From positions 4,168,339 to 4,232,338 of the forward strand of contig CM049316.1 of the NCBI GenBank assembly GCA_026874595.1: DNA of 64,000 bases, given 5' to 3'. Of this stretch, positions 11,752 through 21,921 are shown piece after piece; the first letter of the stretch is position 1, and each line of letters starts with the position of its first letter. The DNA comes from Sipunculus nudus (lineage: Eukaryota; Annelida; Sipuncula; Golfingiida; Sipunculidae). The notes beneath the pieces are model-generated. The model did not search any database. It saw only the letters and a list, made by a program, of their open reading frames with translations, and was not told where the DNA came from. The translations under genes were made by a program, and so were the position numbers.

Positions 11752-13530
11752 AACAAGGGACCTATGGGTCACGACGCTCAGCTGTTATATATGATAAAAA
11801 AATATTATTTAGAAATGAGGTACATGCTGGTTTTGTGTGGTAATAAATATAAGCTGTATTATGAGTTGTTGTTGTTTAGCTTATGTATGATTTTGATAGT
11901 TCCTTTGGAGACAGGGAAGAGCATTGATTTCATTTATTTTATTAACAAATGGAGTACTATTGTCACACAGATTTTGACTTGGCCAAATAACTTATAAGCA
12001 GAACATATAATATGAGTTTAACTATTTATTAAAAAAATTTACAAATATTGTCCCAAATATAATTTTTATTAAAAATAATAAGAGAATCATATGATTTTGT
12101 AAAATGAAATATAACTAAAATGATTATTAAAATAATATTAAAGAATATATTCATGAATGCATTCATGAATACATTTTGAAAGTACTGCACGAGTATTCAT
12201 ATACTTTCATTTTTACCTGAATTCCCATTCTTTATGCAAGAAATTTTATAATGGAGTACATAATCATATTCGTATTTAAATACAATTACAAAGTATTCGC
12301 ACCATGTCTGGTATTTATTCAGTTTTAACCAAACAATGATGTTGAGAATCCAGAATATACAAAATTCACACATTCAAATAATGATCATAAGTACCTGGTT
12401 TTATGGCTTTTATTTATATTAAAAATAACTGTAAAAAATTCATTTTGGACTAATTTCACATCAATGTACACACTAGACACAGTAGGAATCTAGATTAATA
12501 TTATCAACTGCATCTTTGTCTATCATTAATTTCCTTCATATGATCCCTAATGATTAGTAATGAATAATATGATTTACTTCTTTATCATTAAAATTGAACT
12601 GAAAAATGCCATAGGTGACTTCATGGTGTTATTTGGAATACGTGACATTCTACCCATCCATACAAGATTCTTATATCATCAGTAACTGCAAGTTAATTTC
12701 CTGTTATTATAAACTAACAAATTCCTTTTCTATTTTTCTTTAATTTGTTATTAAAAACCAATAAAAATTTATTAATTTATTGTTTATTGTTATGTTGTTG
12801 GTTAAAACTACTAGATGAGTTGGGTTGGACACCTGGATCAACTGTGGCTGGCCATAAGCTGTCTGGATTCCATGTATGCCTCGCCTCAAGCATGCATAAT
12901 ACAGGTGATTCAAGAGGGGCTGGAGAGAGCCAAAGTCTGACAGGGTCTCATAAAAAACATTTATAAAAGCTACAATTTTTGGCCAATTTCTTTCAGCTTT
13001 CTAAGCTGAAATCCTAATGTGTGCATGATATGATAATTATATCAACAGTGCTCACGGGAAACAAACGTGCCATGGTCACAGTTGGGCAAAATTTAAGGTA
13101 CTAATTTTATATTTATACTAATAACATATAAAATTTGAAAAATTAAGAACTAATTTTGGGTATTCAATTGAATCTTGATTTAATAATGTCACATCCCTGA
13201 CAAAAAAATCTCTAGCTTCAGCAATGCCCTTGTTAAGGGAGTAAATATATTTCTTGATTTTTTACAAAGTGCATTATGTTTGGCCCCATAACTTAAAACA
13301 ATTACGCAATACTGACATCATTCTGGCATGTGCATAGAGATTGAAAAATATGTATATTATTTATGATTAAAGTCAGATCAGTGGTTTTGATATTTGGCAG
13401 TCTTGAAGTGTAACAATGGGTTTTTAATGGAAAAATGAAGTTTTTCATTAATATCTCGAAGGTATTAAGTCCTAGTGACCAAATTCTTGGCATGGTAGGG
13501 GATTTTGGAGACATCTAACTGTATGCCGAA
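11752..13530 (+). mobile_element. Degraded member of the GCTCAGCTGAC dispersed family (copy C)
   Basis: The left end AACAAGGGACCTATGGGTCA followed by a CGCTCAGCTG string matches the left ends at 27509 and 63070. From about 12,000 the sequence parallels 32,050-33,560: shared strings include TATTCATGAATGCATT, GAGAATCCAGAATATACAAA, CTACCTGGTTTTATGGCTTT (TACCTGG here), TGTCTATCATTAA and a TATGCCTCGC(C/T)TCAAGCA block. It ends at ACATCTAACTGTATGCCGAA (near 13,512), where other copies continue into the (ACGG)n run and the terminal hairpin; these are missing. It has no coding capacity. Confidence 0.7.
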
Positions 13531-14565
13531 TTTAAGGAACTTAGAGCTGAAGCTGGGGAGCTGAGCTCTTGCAAACTGCATAACACTAGCTTGATGTAAA
13601 CAATATGTTACATGGTGCTTGAGTCACTGTGCTCAGCTGACGTTAACCTTGAAGGTAAAAATCTAAAATAATATCAAATGGAGATGAAGTGTAAGAGGAA
13701 GAGGTAATAAAGGCCATGGTTGGTTTATATGATTGGTTTGTATTGATGAGCAAGAAATTGTTGCAAATAATATTTTGTGACCTGACCATGTGTTTCCTAA
13801 TGTTGAAACTGAAGCATGTGAGCAGTTTGTGAACAAATGATCTGTACAATTACCATAATCATCAGTTGGCTTTTCGATTAACTGTTGACTTTTCAGTAGT
13901 TTACACATTTGTTCAATCGAATCTTTTTTTTTTGTATAATATATATTATTAAATATATGTTTTTTTATGAAATGTATACAGTTGAAATATAACTAATTAA
14001 CAACATAAAACATGGCAAACAAAGCCTATCTCAAATTCTGCTGATGCAGGAAAATAATGAACAAATGTTTGTAATAAATCCTCATTTTTTTAGCACATTA
14101 ATTTTTTTTAATTTAAGTTTATATTTCTATACATTTTCAATTTAACATATATATCTAAATATAAAAGTTGATACATAATTCTCAATTGCATCATCATAAA
14201 TCCAATCTTGTCAGATAACACCATATCATGCATACAAATGTTTATTTATTTTTTACCACAAAAATATATCTTTTAAAGCTGCAAAACAATAAATATCTAA
14301 AAAAATACTTGATTTAGACTTCTCAATTTTTAATTGTGTCTTTATTTATCTATAATGTGCTTCATATTTTATCATAATTTAAGCACACTGATGGGTTCCA
14401 TTATGATTGGTAAAATCATATAAAAGAAAAATGATTCTTTAAAAATGCTACATTACACAACATTGCATCTTCTGGATTACACCTTGAATTACTTTTTCAA
14501 GGAAAGTTTTTGCATATCAGAGTGGAAACAGCATTACAATTAAGGAGATACAGTGAACACTTGGT

Positions 14566-14622
14566 GGGTTGGGTTTGGGGGGTGGGGGGGTTGGGGGGGG
14601 GGGTGGGGTGATTGGGGTGGTG
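14566..14622 (+). other. G-tract cluster inside copy A (G-quadruplex candidate)
   Basis: There are many runs of three to twelve G on the plus strand, separated by one to four bases. Copy B has a matching G-rich block at about 28,470-28,517, so it belongs to the element and is not a local expansion. G runs of this density can form quadruplexes in vitro (established); function is not implied. Confidence 0.6.
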
Positions 14623-15412
14623 ATATGAGAATAACTGTACACCTGTCACAGCAGGGGATCTCCCCCAGTGACTGTAACAAATCAGAAACCCTGGCATTGC
14701 TGACTTCCAGTGACCTGGAGTGGGACCCTGCATCTGTAATCTGTAATCAAAGCAAATGACTACAATAGAGCCTCAAGAAAAAAATCAATAACTAGCTTAA
14801 TTTTCAAGCTTTTACTTCCAAATTTCAGATTTAAACAAATTAAATATTTTTGTTTACATGCTGTGAAAATTAAATCAATGGTACTTACAGAAAAAAAACG
14901 TGCCATGGTCAAAGTTGGGCAAAATTTAAGGTACTGATTTTATTTTTATGCTAATTACTTAAAAAATTTACAAAATTCAGATCTAATTTTGGGTAAACAA
15001 TTGAATCTTAATTAAACATAGTTATATACTTGGGAAAATAGACTCTAGTTTCAAAATTTTTCATGTTAAGTGAGTAAATATTTTTCCTGATTTTTTACAA
15101 AGTCCATTATGTTTGGGCCCATAACTTAAAGAATTTATACTTAACAGACTTAATTTCTGGCATGTACATAGGAACTATATAGAAGAATATTTATGGTAAA
15201 TATGAGGAAAAACAGATGAGTGGTTTTGATATAAGGCAGTCCTGAAGTGTGAAAATAGGATTTTAATAAAAAATTGAGGTTTTTCCTTAATTTCTCAAAG
15301 GAACGAAGTCGCAAAGACCCAGTTTTCGGCTTGGTAGGAGATCTTGGGGACATCTAACATTATGCTGAATTTTGGATTCCTAGGTCTTACGGTTTCAAAA
15401 CGTGCCACATCT

Positions 15413-15456
15413 ACGGACGGACGGACGGACGGACGGACAGACGGACGGACGACGGA
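15413..15456 (+). repeat. (ACGG)n run near the right end of copy A
   Basis: About ten ACGG/ACAG tetranucleotides sit between the conserved GTGCCACATCT and GACAATGGACCACGACTA. Equivalent runs occur at 29307-29343 and 33604-33645 with different lengths, so the tract varies between copies as a microsatellite does. Confidence 0.9.
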
Positions 15457-15473
15457 CAATGGACCACGACTAT

Positions 15474-15502
15474 AGCTCAGATGACTTATAGTCAGCTGAG
15501 CT
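15474..15502. other. Terminal hairpin of copy A
   Basis: A 29-base inverted repeat: arms AGCTCAGATGAC and GTCAGCTGAGCT with one mismatch and a TTATA loop. The same 29 bases occur unchanged at 29360-29388 and 33661-33689. Conservation in all three right ends, while internal parts differ, suggests a recognition role in mobilisation. Confidence 0.85.
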
Positions 15503-15506
15503 AAAA

Positions 15507-16710
15507 AAATATAAATCACCAGGAAATCTTGACATGGCCGGGCATGACAGATCTTATCATGACCATAAGACCATGCAATAATATTATATGATAATTTCAT
15601 TTTATTAAAAGAAGACTTCCTTATCACTGCAATGTGTTTTTTTGTGATCAAATCACAAAATTTCTTTTGTTACCAATAGATTTTTGTCATGTTCCGTGGA
15701 TTGACAAGGAATAATCTGTTACAGCTACTGTTATATCATAACAGCAAATTAATAAAGTTTTCAAAACAAGTTCATAGATATATGCCTGAAATTACTCAAT
15801 TAATGAATTGACAAGAAAGAAGCTTCTGGCTTTAAGGACTCCTGACAAATTGTACTAATTGGGAGAAATGCTGTATATTTTTTAAGGAAATATTCAACAT
15901 TAGAATACAGTACACTGAAAAGTTTAATAGTCAAATATTTTAACACATGGTTTATTTACCTAGATACAATTTTTATTTCACTATATATTTATGGACAATA
16001 TTAATCTGTGCAAGATAAAAAAAATGTAATACTAAGGCAAAATTCAAATTTGAATCAAAAGGGTTTGTCTATTTTTAAACAAAGACCTCTCAGTGACAGA
16101 ATTATCATTGCTTTTTTATGGTAAAGGGCAGCCCAAACCCAGGCTGAGTATAGATAACTTGTGTTAAATAAGGTTCCCTTGTGGAAGCAATAACCAAGAA
16201 CATGTGCAGCACAAGATACGGTCCGCATACTAAGTCAGTAGTCAAAGGCTAACTTCTGCCACCCCTCAACTTCTTTCATACTTCAATGAACCTATCACCT
16301 AAGTCAGTGTGACAGCCTTGGCCTGATGGGAAAGGCAAAGGCAAAATTCACAAAACACACATATGAGTTTCATGTACTAATGACATGGATGCAACCCCAA
16401 GGAAACCCAATGTCACCAACCAGAGGGAATCTGTGGCTCTTCCTTTATTTGTAATGGAGGGAAATAAATTCCTTTCAGTGAAAAGGTCACCTAATATGTC
16501 TCAAGTCTGATTCTCTCCTCTGAATTCAAAATATTCTTCAGTTCAGGACCTTTATCCCAGAGATTTGTAGTCCCACTGGGTAACCCTAGCTGTGGCCATG
16601 AAACCATAAAAGCCAAGCAGTAACACTGAAACTGTACGTAGAGCATTGAAAAAAACTTGCATGCAAGATCAATTTTTCAAGGTAGTACAAAAATAATGTG
16701 GCAAGGCATA
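15507..16710. other. Non-coding DNA without clear features
   Basis: The stretch 16,100-16,640 is less A+T-rich, but frames are short. The minus strand has a good acceptor-like TTTGCCTTTCCCATCAG at about 16,325, followed within 24 bases by an in-frame stop or a poor donor, so no exon is called. Confidence 0.4.
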
Positions 16711-17152
16711 TGGCATTAACCCTACATGCAGTATATTTGAATTTCCAGCCAGACAGACTTCAATCAACAAAATTAAAGTGAAATGAAGTTTCCAAGCAGA
16801 CAGACTTAACCCTACAGTAGTGAACTGAAGTTACCATGCAGACAGACTTATCCCTACAGAAGTTAACTAAGGCTGCCATACAGATGGACTTAATCATCAG
16901 AAGTAAAACTGAAGCTGTCAGACAGATGTTCTTATAACCCTACACAAGTGAACTGAAGTTACCAGGCTGAAGGACTTAACCCTACAGAAGTGATTTCAAG
17001 TTACCAGACAGACAGACTGACTTAACCTTACATACATGAACTGAAGCTGCCAGATGGACTTGAGCCTACACAGCTAGATGGGCCAAACCCTACAGCCGTG
17101 AACTGAAGTTGCCAATCAGGACTTAACTTGACAGATGTGAAATGAAGTTGCT
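16711..17152 (+). repeat. Decayed minisatellite, period about 42 bp
   Basis: About ten diverged units carry CAGACAGACTTAACCCTACA followed by GAAGTGAACTGAAGTTACCA-like sequence. Unit lengths range from about 31 to 45 bp because of indels. This contrasts with the perfectly phased 42-bp satellite at 34-63 kb; the two unit sequences are unrelated and the similar length is probably coincidence. Confidence 0.8.
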
Positions 17153-17189
17153 AACACTTGGCAAGTGACCATGGTTTTTACCATCTATC

Positions 17190-17960
17190 AACTTCAGACA
17201 ATATTTTTCACCAAATATGGGAATATTCAAATACAAGGCCATTCTCATAGGAGAGGTCATGATCCCAATTTAAATATACCTCATCCCATAACCTATATCT
17301 GTGTATATGCCTAATATGAAGAAAATTTGTCCATTAGTTTTTTATTTATAAAGGCCACAGTACTGTCAGTGGCAATGGTAGGGGTATGAAAAGATCTGAA
17401 AGCAAGAAAAGGACAGAAGGTTGAGCCACCTGTCTTTGGCAGAAGACAAAACTATCCAAGAAGGTTGGTCAATTTGATTTTTGGACCTATCCATGCATCC
17501 CTTATAGAGATATTTATGATTTTGTGTGATATTCACCATATATGGCAATATTTAAGGTCAAGGCCACTGTCACAGGAAAGGTCATGACCCCAATTTTAAT
17601 ATACATCATCTCATGCTGTATATGCATAATATGAAAGGATTTTGTTAGTTAGTTTTTTACTTATAAAGCTTACAGTACTGTTAAGTGGCAATGCTGGGGG
17701 TATTAAAGGGCATGAAAAATACAAAAAGATAATAGGTGCTGTCACCATTTTCCGGGACAAGACAATACTATCCTAGATCATTGGGCAACTTGATTTTGGA
17801 TTAATCTATGCACAATTTCTTGAGATGTTTAAGAACTGATGTGATTTTCTTCAAAAATTCAAGGTCAAGGTCACTCTCCTAATAAAGGTCTTAACCCCAT
17901 TTGAAAAAGGCTTCAACCTCTCAGACCATATCTATGGACATGTCAAGTTTGGTAAATATT
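17190..17960 (+). repeat. Three diverged units of a roughly 320-bp repeat
   Basis: The phrase AAGGCCATTCTCATAGGAGA with GGTCATGATCCCAATTTAAA (about 17,240) recurs as AAGGTCAAGGCCACTGTCAC with GGTCATGACCCCAATTTTAA (about 17,560), and again in weaker form near 17,858 (AAGGTCAAGGTCACTCTCCT). Other shared strings are TTTTTTA(C/T)TTATAAAG, CAGTACTGT(C/T)A and GTGGCAATG. The offsets are about 320 bp. It is non-coding. Confidence 0.8.
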
Positions 17961-18981
17961 TTTCAAGTTATCTTGCCTGAAAGAAATCTCTGCAGTGGTG
18001 GGGGCAGCAAGACCATGCCTTAACCATAGTATCCAGACTTTGTCTGGAATACAATTAGACACCTTACTTCTTACCCTGATATGGACTGATGACATTTTAT
18101 GTCATCATCATGTAATAAAAAACCTGAAAATATACCAGGCATTAAATATCAAAGAGAACTGTCTCATGTTATTGACACGTTGCTGGATTGAACAGAATAT
18201 ACTCTGTGTCATACAGCTTGCCATAAAAAGGAAAATTATTTTGATATTGTAGCTGTGTAATTTTTTTATCTCATTTACATGGGAAAATTTAATTGGAAAA
18301 CCATTAACCAAGTTTCAGATATCAACAAGTACATAAGGGCCATGCTGTGTGAATTGATATTCAGTAATTTGTGAGAAACTGAAAAAAGTCAAACCAATTA
18401 ATGTAACGTAAGCCTTTTGCCAGAACATGAACAGCTACTTTGTCAAACTTGAGTTCTCTGAGCTGAGCTCATTTAATTAATAATCCACCTGCCTATATGC
18501 AATGTCTATTTTACAGAAATTAGCATGGTTGTTAAGAAATACTTAGAAATATTTGCTTTAATTGACTCAGTAGGCATTAAGATTGGGCGAATAGGGCCTA
18601 CATTGAGGTGTGATGGTAGTAAGATCAAAACTGATTTGAAATGGGCAAATTTCACAATAAGCTATGCATGAGGAACTAAAGAAATCTGCATTCTGCATTC
18701 AATGCCTGGTCAATAACCTTGTCCAACACTCCATATAGTAACATCCTCTCTCAATAGCTGATCTTGCATTTAAGTTCAGCTGTGGTTGATGTATACAACC
18801 CTCCGTCAAGTATTCTGCATGACTCTAAAGTTTCCATTGCTGTATTTAAGCTTGATGAGTTGAGCAGGTCACTAAAGGCAATCTGGGGTGCAGAAAGAGC
18901 ACAATGGGATTTCACTGGAGGACATTCCAACGAGATGCCTTGTAGATGAATCTAATCAAGGTGACGCTTAACCCAACTTAC
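17961..18981. other. Non-coding A+T-rich DNA
   Basis: No gene is supported. The plus-strand frame at 17,995-18,252 (85 codons) and the minus frame overlapping it start at TTG or lack any motif. Confidence 0.4.
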
Positions 18982-19037
18982 AAGCACAATGGAAGCAAAT
19001 CCAGCACAGTCCCACAGAGAGCTGGACCTGAACAATC
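18982..19037 (-). CDS. Weak exon candidate, protein not recognised
   Basis: On the minus strand a fair acceptor (TTTAACCTTTCATGACAATAG) and a perfect donor (GTAAGTTGG) enclose 56 bp. All three frames are open, so frame gives no support. In frame one it reads DCSGPALCGTVLDLLPLC and leaves two bases over, which is the phase needed to join the candidate at 11098-11159. With an 8-kb gap between them, other exons could intervene. This may equally be a pair of chance splice signals. Confidence 0.22.
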
Positions 19038-19559
19038 CTATTGTCATGAAAGGTTAAAGTACATCCAGGTTGTTTTAATTCAAGAAGATGGTACATATAT
19101 TAAGTGTAACTTCATTGGCAATGTTCACATAATTTCCAGGAAAAAATTAGCATGACTTTTACTGGAGCTATTTATGTAAGGATATTCACCGTTCCTTGCT
19201 CAATCAACAGGAATATTTTTTATTCCTTCAAATCAGGAGAGTTATTCTTGAAAGTAATGCTGTATTATCTTTATGAATATCTTATCGATTGGATATGTGT
19301 ATAAAATTTAATTTATGAAGCTAAATTTAAGAAAAAAACATAGAAAAATCAATGTCACAGTTTGCAAGTAGAAATTGATCAAGCTGACATAATTTGAACA
19401 AAAATGGTCAGGACAAACTCTGTCTCAAGATGGCTCTATCACTGACAAGACCAATAATTAAACTTGTTGTTCCACCAATCTGAACAAATAAACTATTGAT
19501 ATGATGGTTCCAAAAATCCTGTCACTCTATACTGTTAGTTTAAAACAAATATCAGCTGA

Positions 19560-21210
19560 CTTATTAACCCTTTACTGTTCAGATTAGCCTGTGGATTGTC
19601 ACACTCCTACTGTTCAGATTTATTTTGCATTTTTTCCACATTTTGACATGAATCTATATAAGAGACATTAACTCAGTAACCGTTAAAGGTATCTTTGTGA
19701 AATTTTCAGCTTTTACTGTCAGGTATATATCCATCATGTTATTTTATTTATTTTCTACATACCTGGTTTGATATGTATGTAGCTAAGGTATATACAGGTA
19801 AAAACAGGTAAATCTGTACTAACTGTATTTCCACTCACTGGTATATCACCAAAATGACCCCTTTCATCCTGTTCAGGTAACCCATTAACCATTTGATAAA
19901 AACAGGGAAATTTAAGGATTTTTTTTCACTCTAAGGTAATTATTAATTAAAGGTAAGAAAAAGGTAAATGATTTGGTTTAATACTGGAAAGGGAACCACC
20001 AACGAACCAGAATGTGCAAGTAAAATTGGTTTTTCTGTGGAAATCAAATATTTTTCACCTGAAAAGCTTGCTGACCCAAAGAGCACATTCTATGATTATT
20101 AACATATAACACATATGTTTACCTGTACAGGTAAGTAAAGGTAAATTATTTTTTTTTTCTGAATATGTTAGCAAACACCTTGTTCATCAATATAGTTACT
20201 ATAAATTAATACCTTCTCTATTTATGGACTGTATAATTCATTTTGATATAAGAACAGGTGCTTTTAATACAGTAATTAAGTTACCTATGTGAATAGTACC
20301 TTTGTTCTTCAACTGATCTAATTACCTGTGGCAGTGACAAAATCATGCTGAAAAGTGGCTGAGAAGAATATGGATAAACAAGTGTCAACTGTGTAAAACC
20401 ATTATATTTTGATTTTTCAGACATGTAAAACATAAATTGATAATTTTGGTTACGGTTACACATAAAAACATACTCACCTGTACAGGTGAGTTCAGGTAAA
20501 TACAGGTAAATTATTTTTTTCATGAAGTATATATTTTATACATGTAATAAGGGAGAAAAAAAAACATACAACTTAATTTTGAGTGCCATGTGTAAAATTT
20601 ATGAATTATAGGTACTAACTGCACTATTTATTGGGTTACCTGAAATGATACCTTTGATCTTAAACAGATTTAATTACCTTTGTAAGTACAGAATATAAAG
20701 ACAACTTTTCATTTTAAAAGTGGAGAGGAAAATTTTGAAGGAGTTAAAACAATATGCAGAAGCTATCTTTTAATTTACTGCACAGCGACGAGACTTGTGG
20801 ATTTCAATTTTGCCAATTTCTACCTGTAAAAGTTTACTCACCTGCACAGGTAAGATCAGGTAAATAAAGGTAAATTCTCATTTTTTTTATTTAAATTATA
20901 TATTATACTTGTTATAAGGGACATTGCAATAAAAACTATTTACTTTGTTCCAATGTGCAAAATATATAATTTATGGGTGTGAAATGCACTAATTATCTGG
21001 TTACCTGTAATATACCTTTTTATGTCAAATTAATATATTTTTACATGTGCAGGCAAAAACAAATCGCCGACTGATTTTAAAATAAAATCTGGAAAAATGT
21101 GTCTACCCTGTTTGTTAACATTTCATGCAATAATAAAATTGCTGTTTAGTTGGTCTGTCGCGTTTATCTGCACAGGTAAAAATCCAGGTGCGACAGGTAA
21201 ACAGGTGTGC
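19560..21210 (+). repeat. Degenerate tandem repeats (about 326-364 bp) rich in ACAGGTAAA
   Basis: Five diverged units are marked by clusters of ACAGGTAAA and CAGGTAA at about 19,795, 20,121, 20,476, 20,840 and 21,167. Each unit also carries a TTACCTG...TACCTTTG(A/T)TCTT...TTAATTACCT block, seen at about 20,280, 20,636 and 21,000. Palindromes ACCTGTACAGGT (20,121-20,132) and CACCTGTACAGGTG (20,475-20,488) sit at the core. A short separate direct repeat CTACTGTTCAGATT-like lies at 19,570-19,622. No coding capacity was seen. Confidence 0.75.
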
Positions 21211-21559
21211 ACTTGGTTCGATCAACGATTAGCCTAAATAAACGTTGATATATCCAAATCTTTCCCATTCGAAACAGTGCGATGGTACTAAAATTTGAAA
21301 TAGAAAATCAAAACCAAAATGTCTTACACTTGTGAAAACTCTTATTTTCTTAATTGAGGGTATCCATGCAATTTCTTTTGTAGTACCCGCCCCTCCGCGG
21401 CTGACGGTGATTGAGCGATAATGAGTGAATTTAGCAATATGTAGCACACAAGGTACATTAACGAGGCGGTTTTCCAGACTTTAGTTGCAGAATTATCCTA
21501 TCTAGTCAATATAACGGAAAAATAAATAAAACATTTACTGGACAATTAAGATGCAAGAC

Positions 21560-21800
21560 GACACGTCTGTTTGGGTTTTTTTCCTGAACGGTCCAATTTT
21601 ACCGCGTCATCCCTCAGCCAGCGGTGACGCACTGACGCTGTAAACTTTTCTCACCCAATCGTATCTCCTTTTACATCGGCAAGGTTCACGTGACTGGGTC
21701 TGGCGTGTTTATTTTGTAAAGTCTTTTAAATGGACATGGTTCACGTGACTGAGTCTGGCGTGTTTATTATAAGAAGCGTCATGAGATGCTGTGCCGACTG
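21560..21800. promoter_or_regulatory. Promoter-like stretch with duplicated CACGTG sites
   Basis: This is the CpG-richer part of an otherwise A+T-rich region. It has a CCAAT-like CCCAATCG (21,654), CRE-like TGACGCA (21,626) and two copies of a 31-bp block, GGTTCACGTGACTG(G/A)GTCTG and onward, at 21,683 and 21,738, 55 bp apart with one mismatch. TCACGTGAC fits the E-box bound by USF/TFE-type bHLH-ZIP factors (family knowledge). No TATA box or transcript evidence is visible, so promoter activity and direction are inferred. The minus-strand exon candidates would lie downstream of a minus-strand start here. Confidence 0.35.
21683..21768 (+). repeat. 31-bp direct repeat pair containing TCACGTGAC
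   Basis: The blocks at 21,683-21,713 and 21,738-21,768 differ at one position (G/A in ACTGGGTCTGG versus ACTGAGTCTGG). The spacer contains TTTTAAATGGACAT. Such a recent local duplication doubles the CACGTG site. Confidence 0.9.
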
Positions 21801-21825
21801 GCGGTCGTATTATTCTTTTTTTTTT

Positions 21826-21853
21826 GTGGGGGTGGTGGTGGGGGGGGGGGGGG
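21826..21853 (+). other. G-rich run
   Basis: TGGGGGTGGTGGTGG is followed by an uninterrupted G stretch of about 14. It is possibly quadruplex-forming, and homopolymer length may be inaccurate in the assembly. It directly precedes the 34-bp tandem duplication. Confidence 0.7.
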
Positions 21854-21921
21854 GAGTTACCTGGAAACATCCTCTCACGTCATGCAAGAGTTACCTGGAA
21901 ACATCCTCTCACGTCATGCAA
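21854..21921 (+). repeat. Perfect 34-bp tandem duplication
   Basis: The unit GAGTTACCTGGAAACATCCT plus CTCACGTCATGCAA occurs twice head to tail with no differences (21,854-21,887 and 21,888-21,921). Identity shows it is recent. The unit contains CACGTCA, a CRE/E-box-like core. Confidence 0.95.

Larger units (their letters stand above)
13624..15506 (+). mobile_element. Full-length member of the GCTCAGCTGAC dispersed family (copy A)
   Basis: It starts TCACTGTGCTCAGCTGACG and ends with an (ACGG)n run, a spacer, and a terminal hairpin (12-bp arms, one mismatch, loop TTATA) finishing GTCAGCTGAGCTAAAA. The left end and the last arm are inverted copies (GCTCAGCTGAC). It is nearly identical to 27526-29393 over about 1.88 kb, with scattered substitutions and small indels, mostly in homopolymers. 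Small frames shared with that copy start at TTG and show no known domain, so the element appears non-autonomous. Its mode of movement is unknown: short inverted ends suggest a DNA transposon, while the 3' hairpin followed by CTAA recalls Helitron-like ends. Confidence 0.8.

Noticed and set aside
13643-13849. 68-codon minus frame shared with 27545-27751
   Set aside because: It is shared only because both lie in near-identical copies of the same dispersed element. It has a TTG start and no domain; overlapping frames in the same segment are equally conserved.
14497-14759. Frames rich in Gly-Trp or Pro
   Set aside because: They are translation of the G-tract block of the dispersed element; no conserved domain.
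15150-15651. Minus frames over the ACGG run (poly-RPSV)
   Set aside because: The RPSV repetition is simply translation of the tetranucleotide microsatellite.
16300-16325. Minus-strand exon after TTTGCCTTTCCCATCAG
   Set aside because: The possible exon is 24 bp, with stops in two frames and a weak donor.
21229-21447. First exon of a minus-strand gene ending at a GTAAGAC donor near 21,319
   Set aside because: It is attractive because it lies beside the promoter-like stretch, but the ATG present is followed by a stop after four codons and no other signal supports it. It could be 5' untranslated, which sequence alone cannot show.
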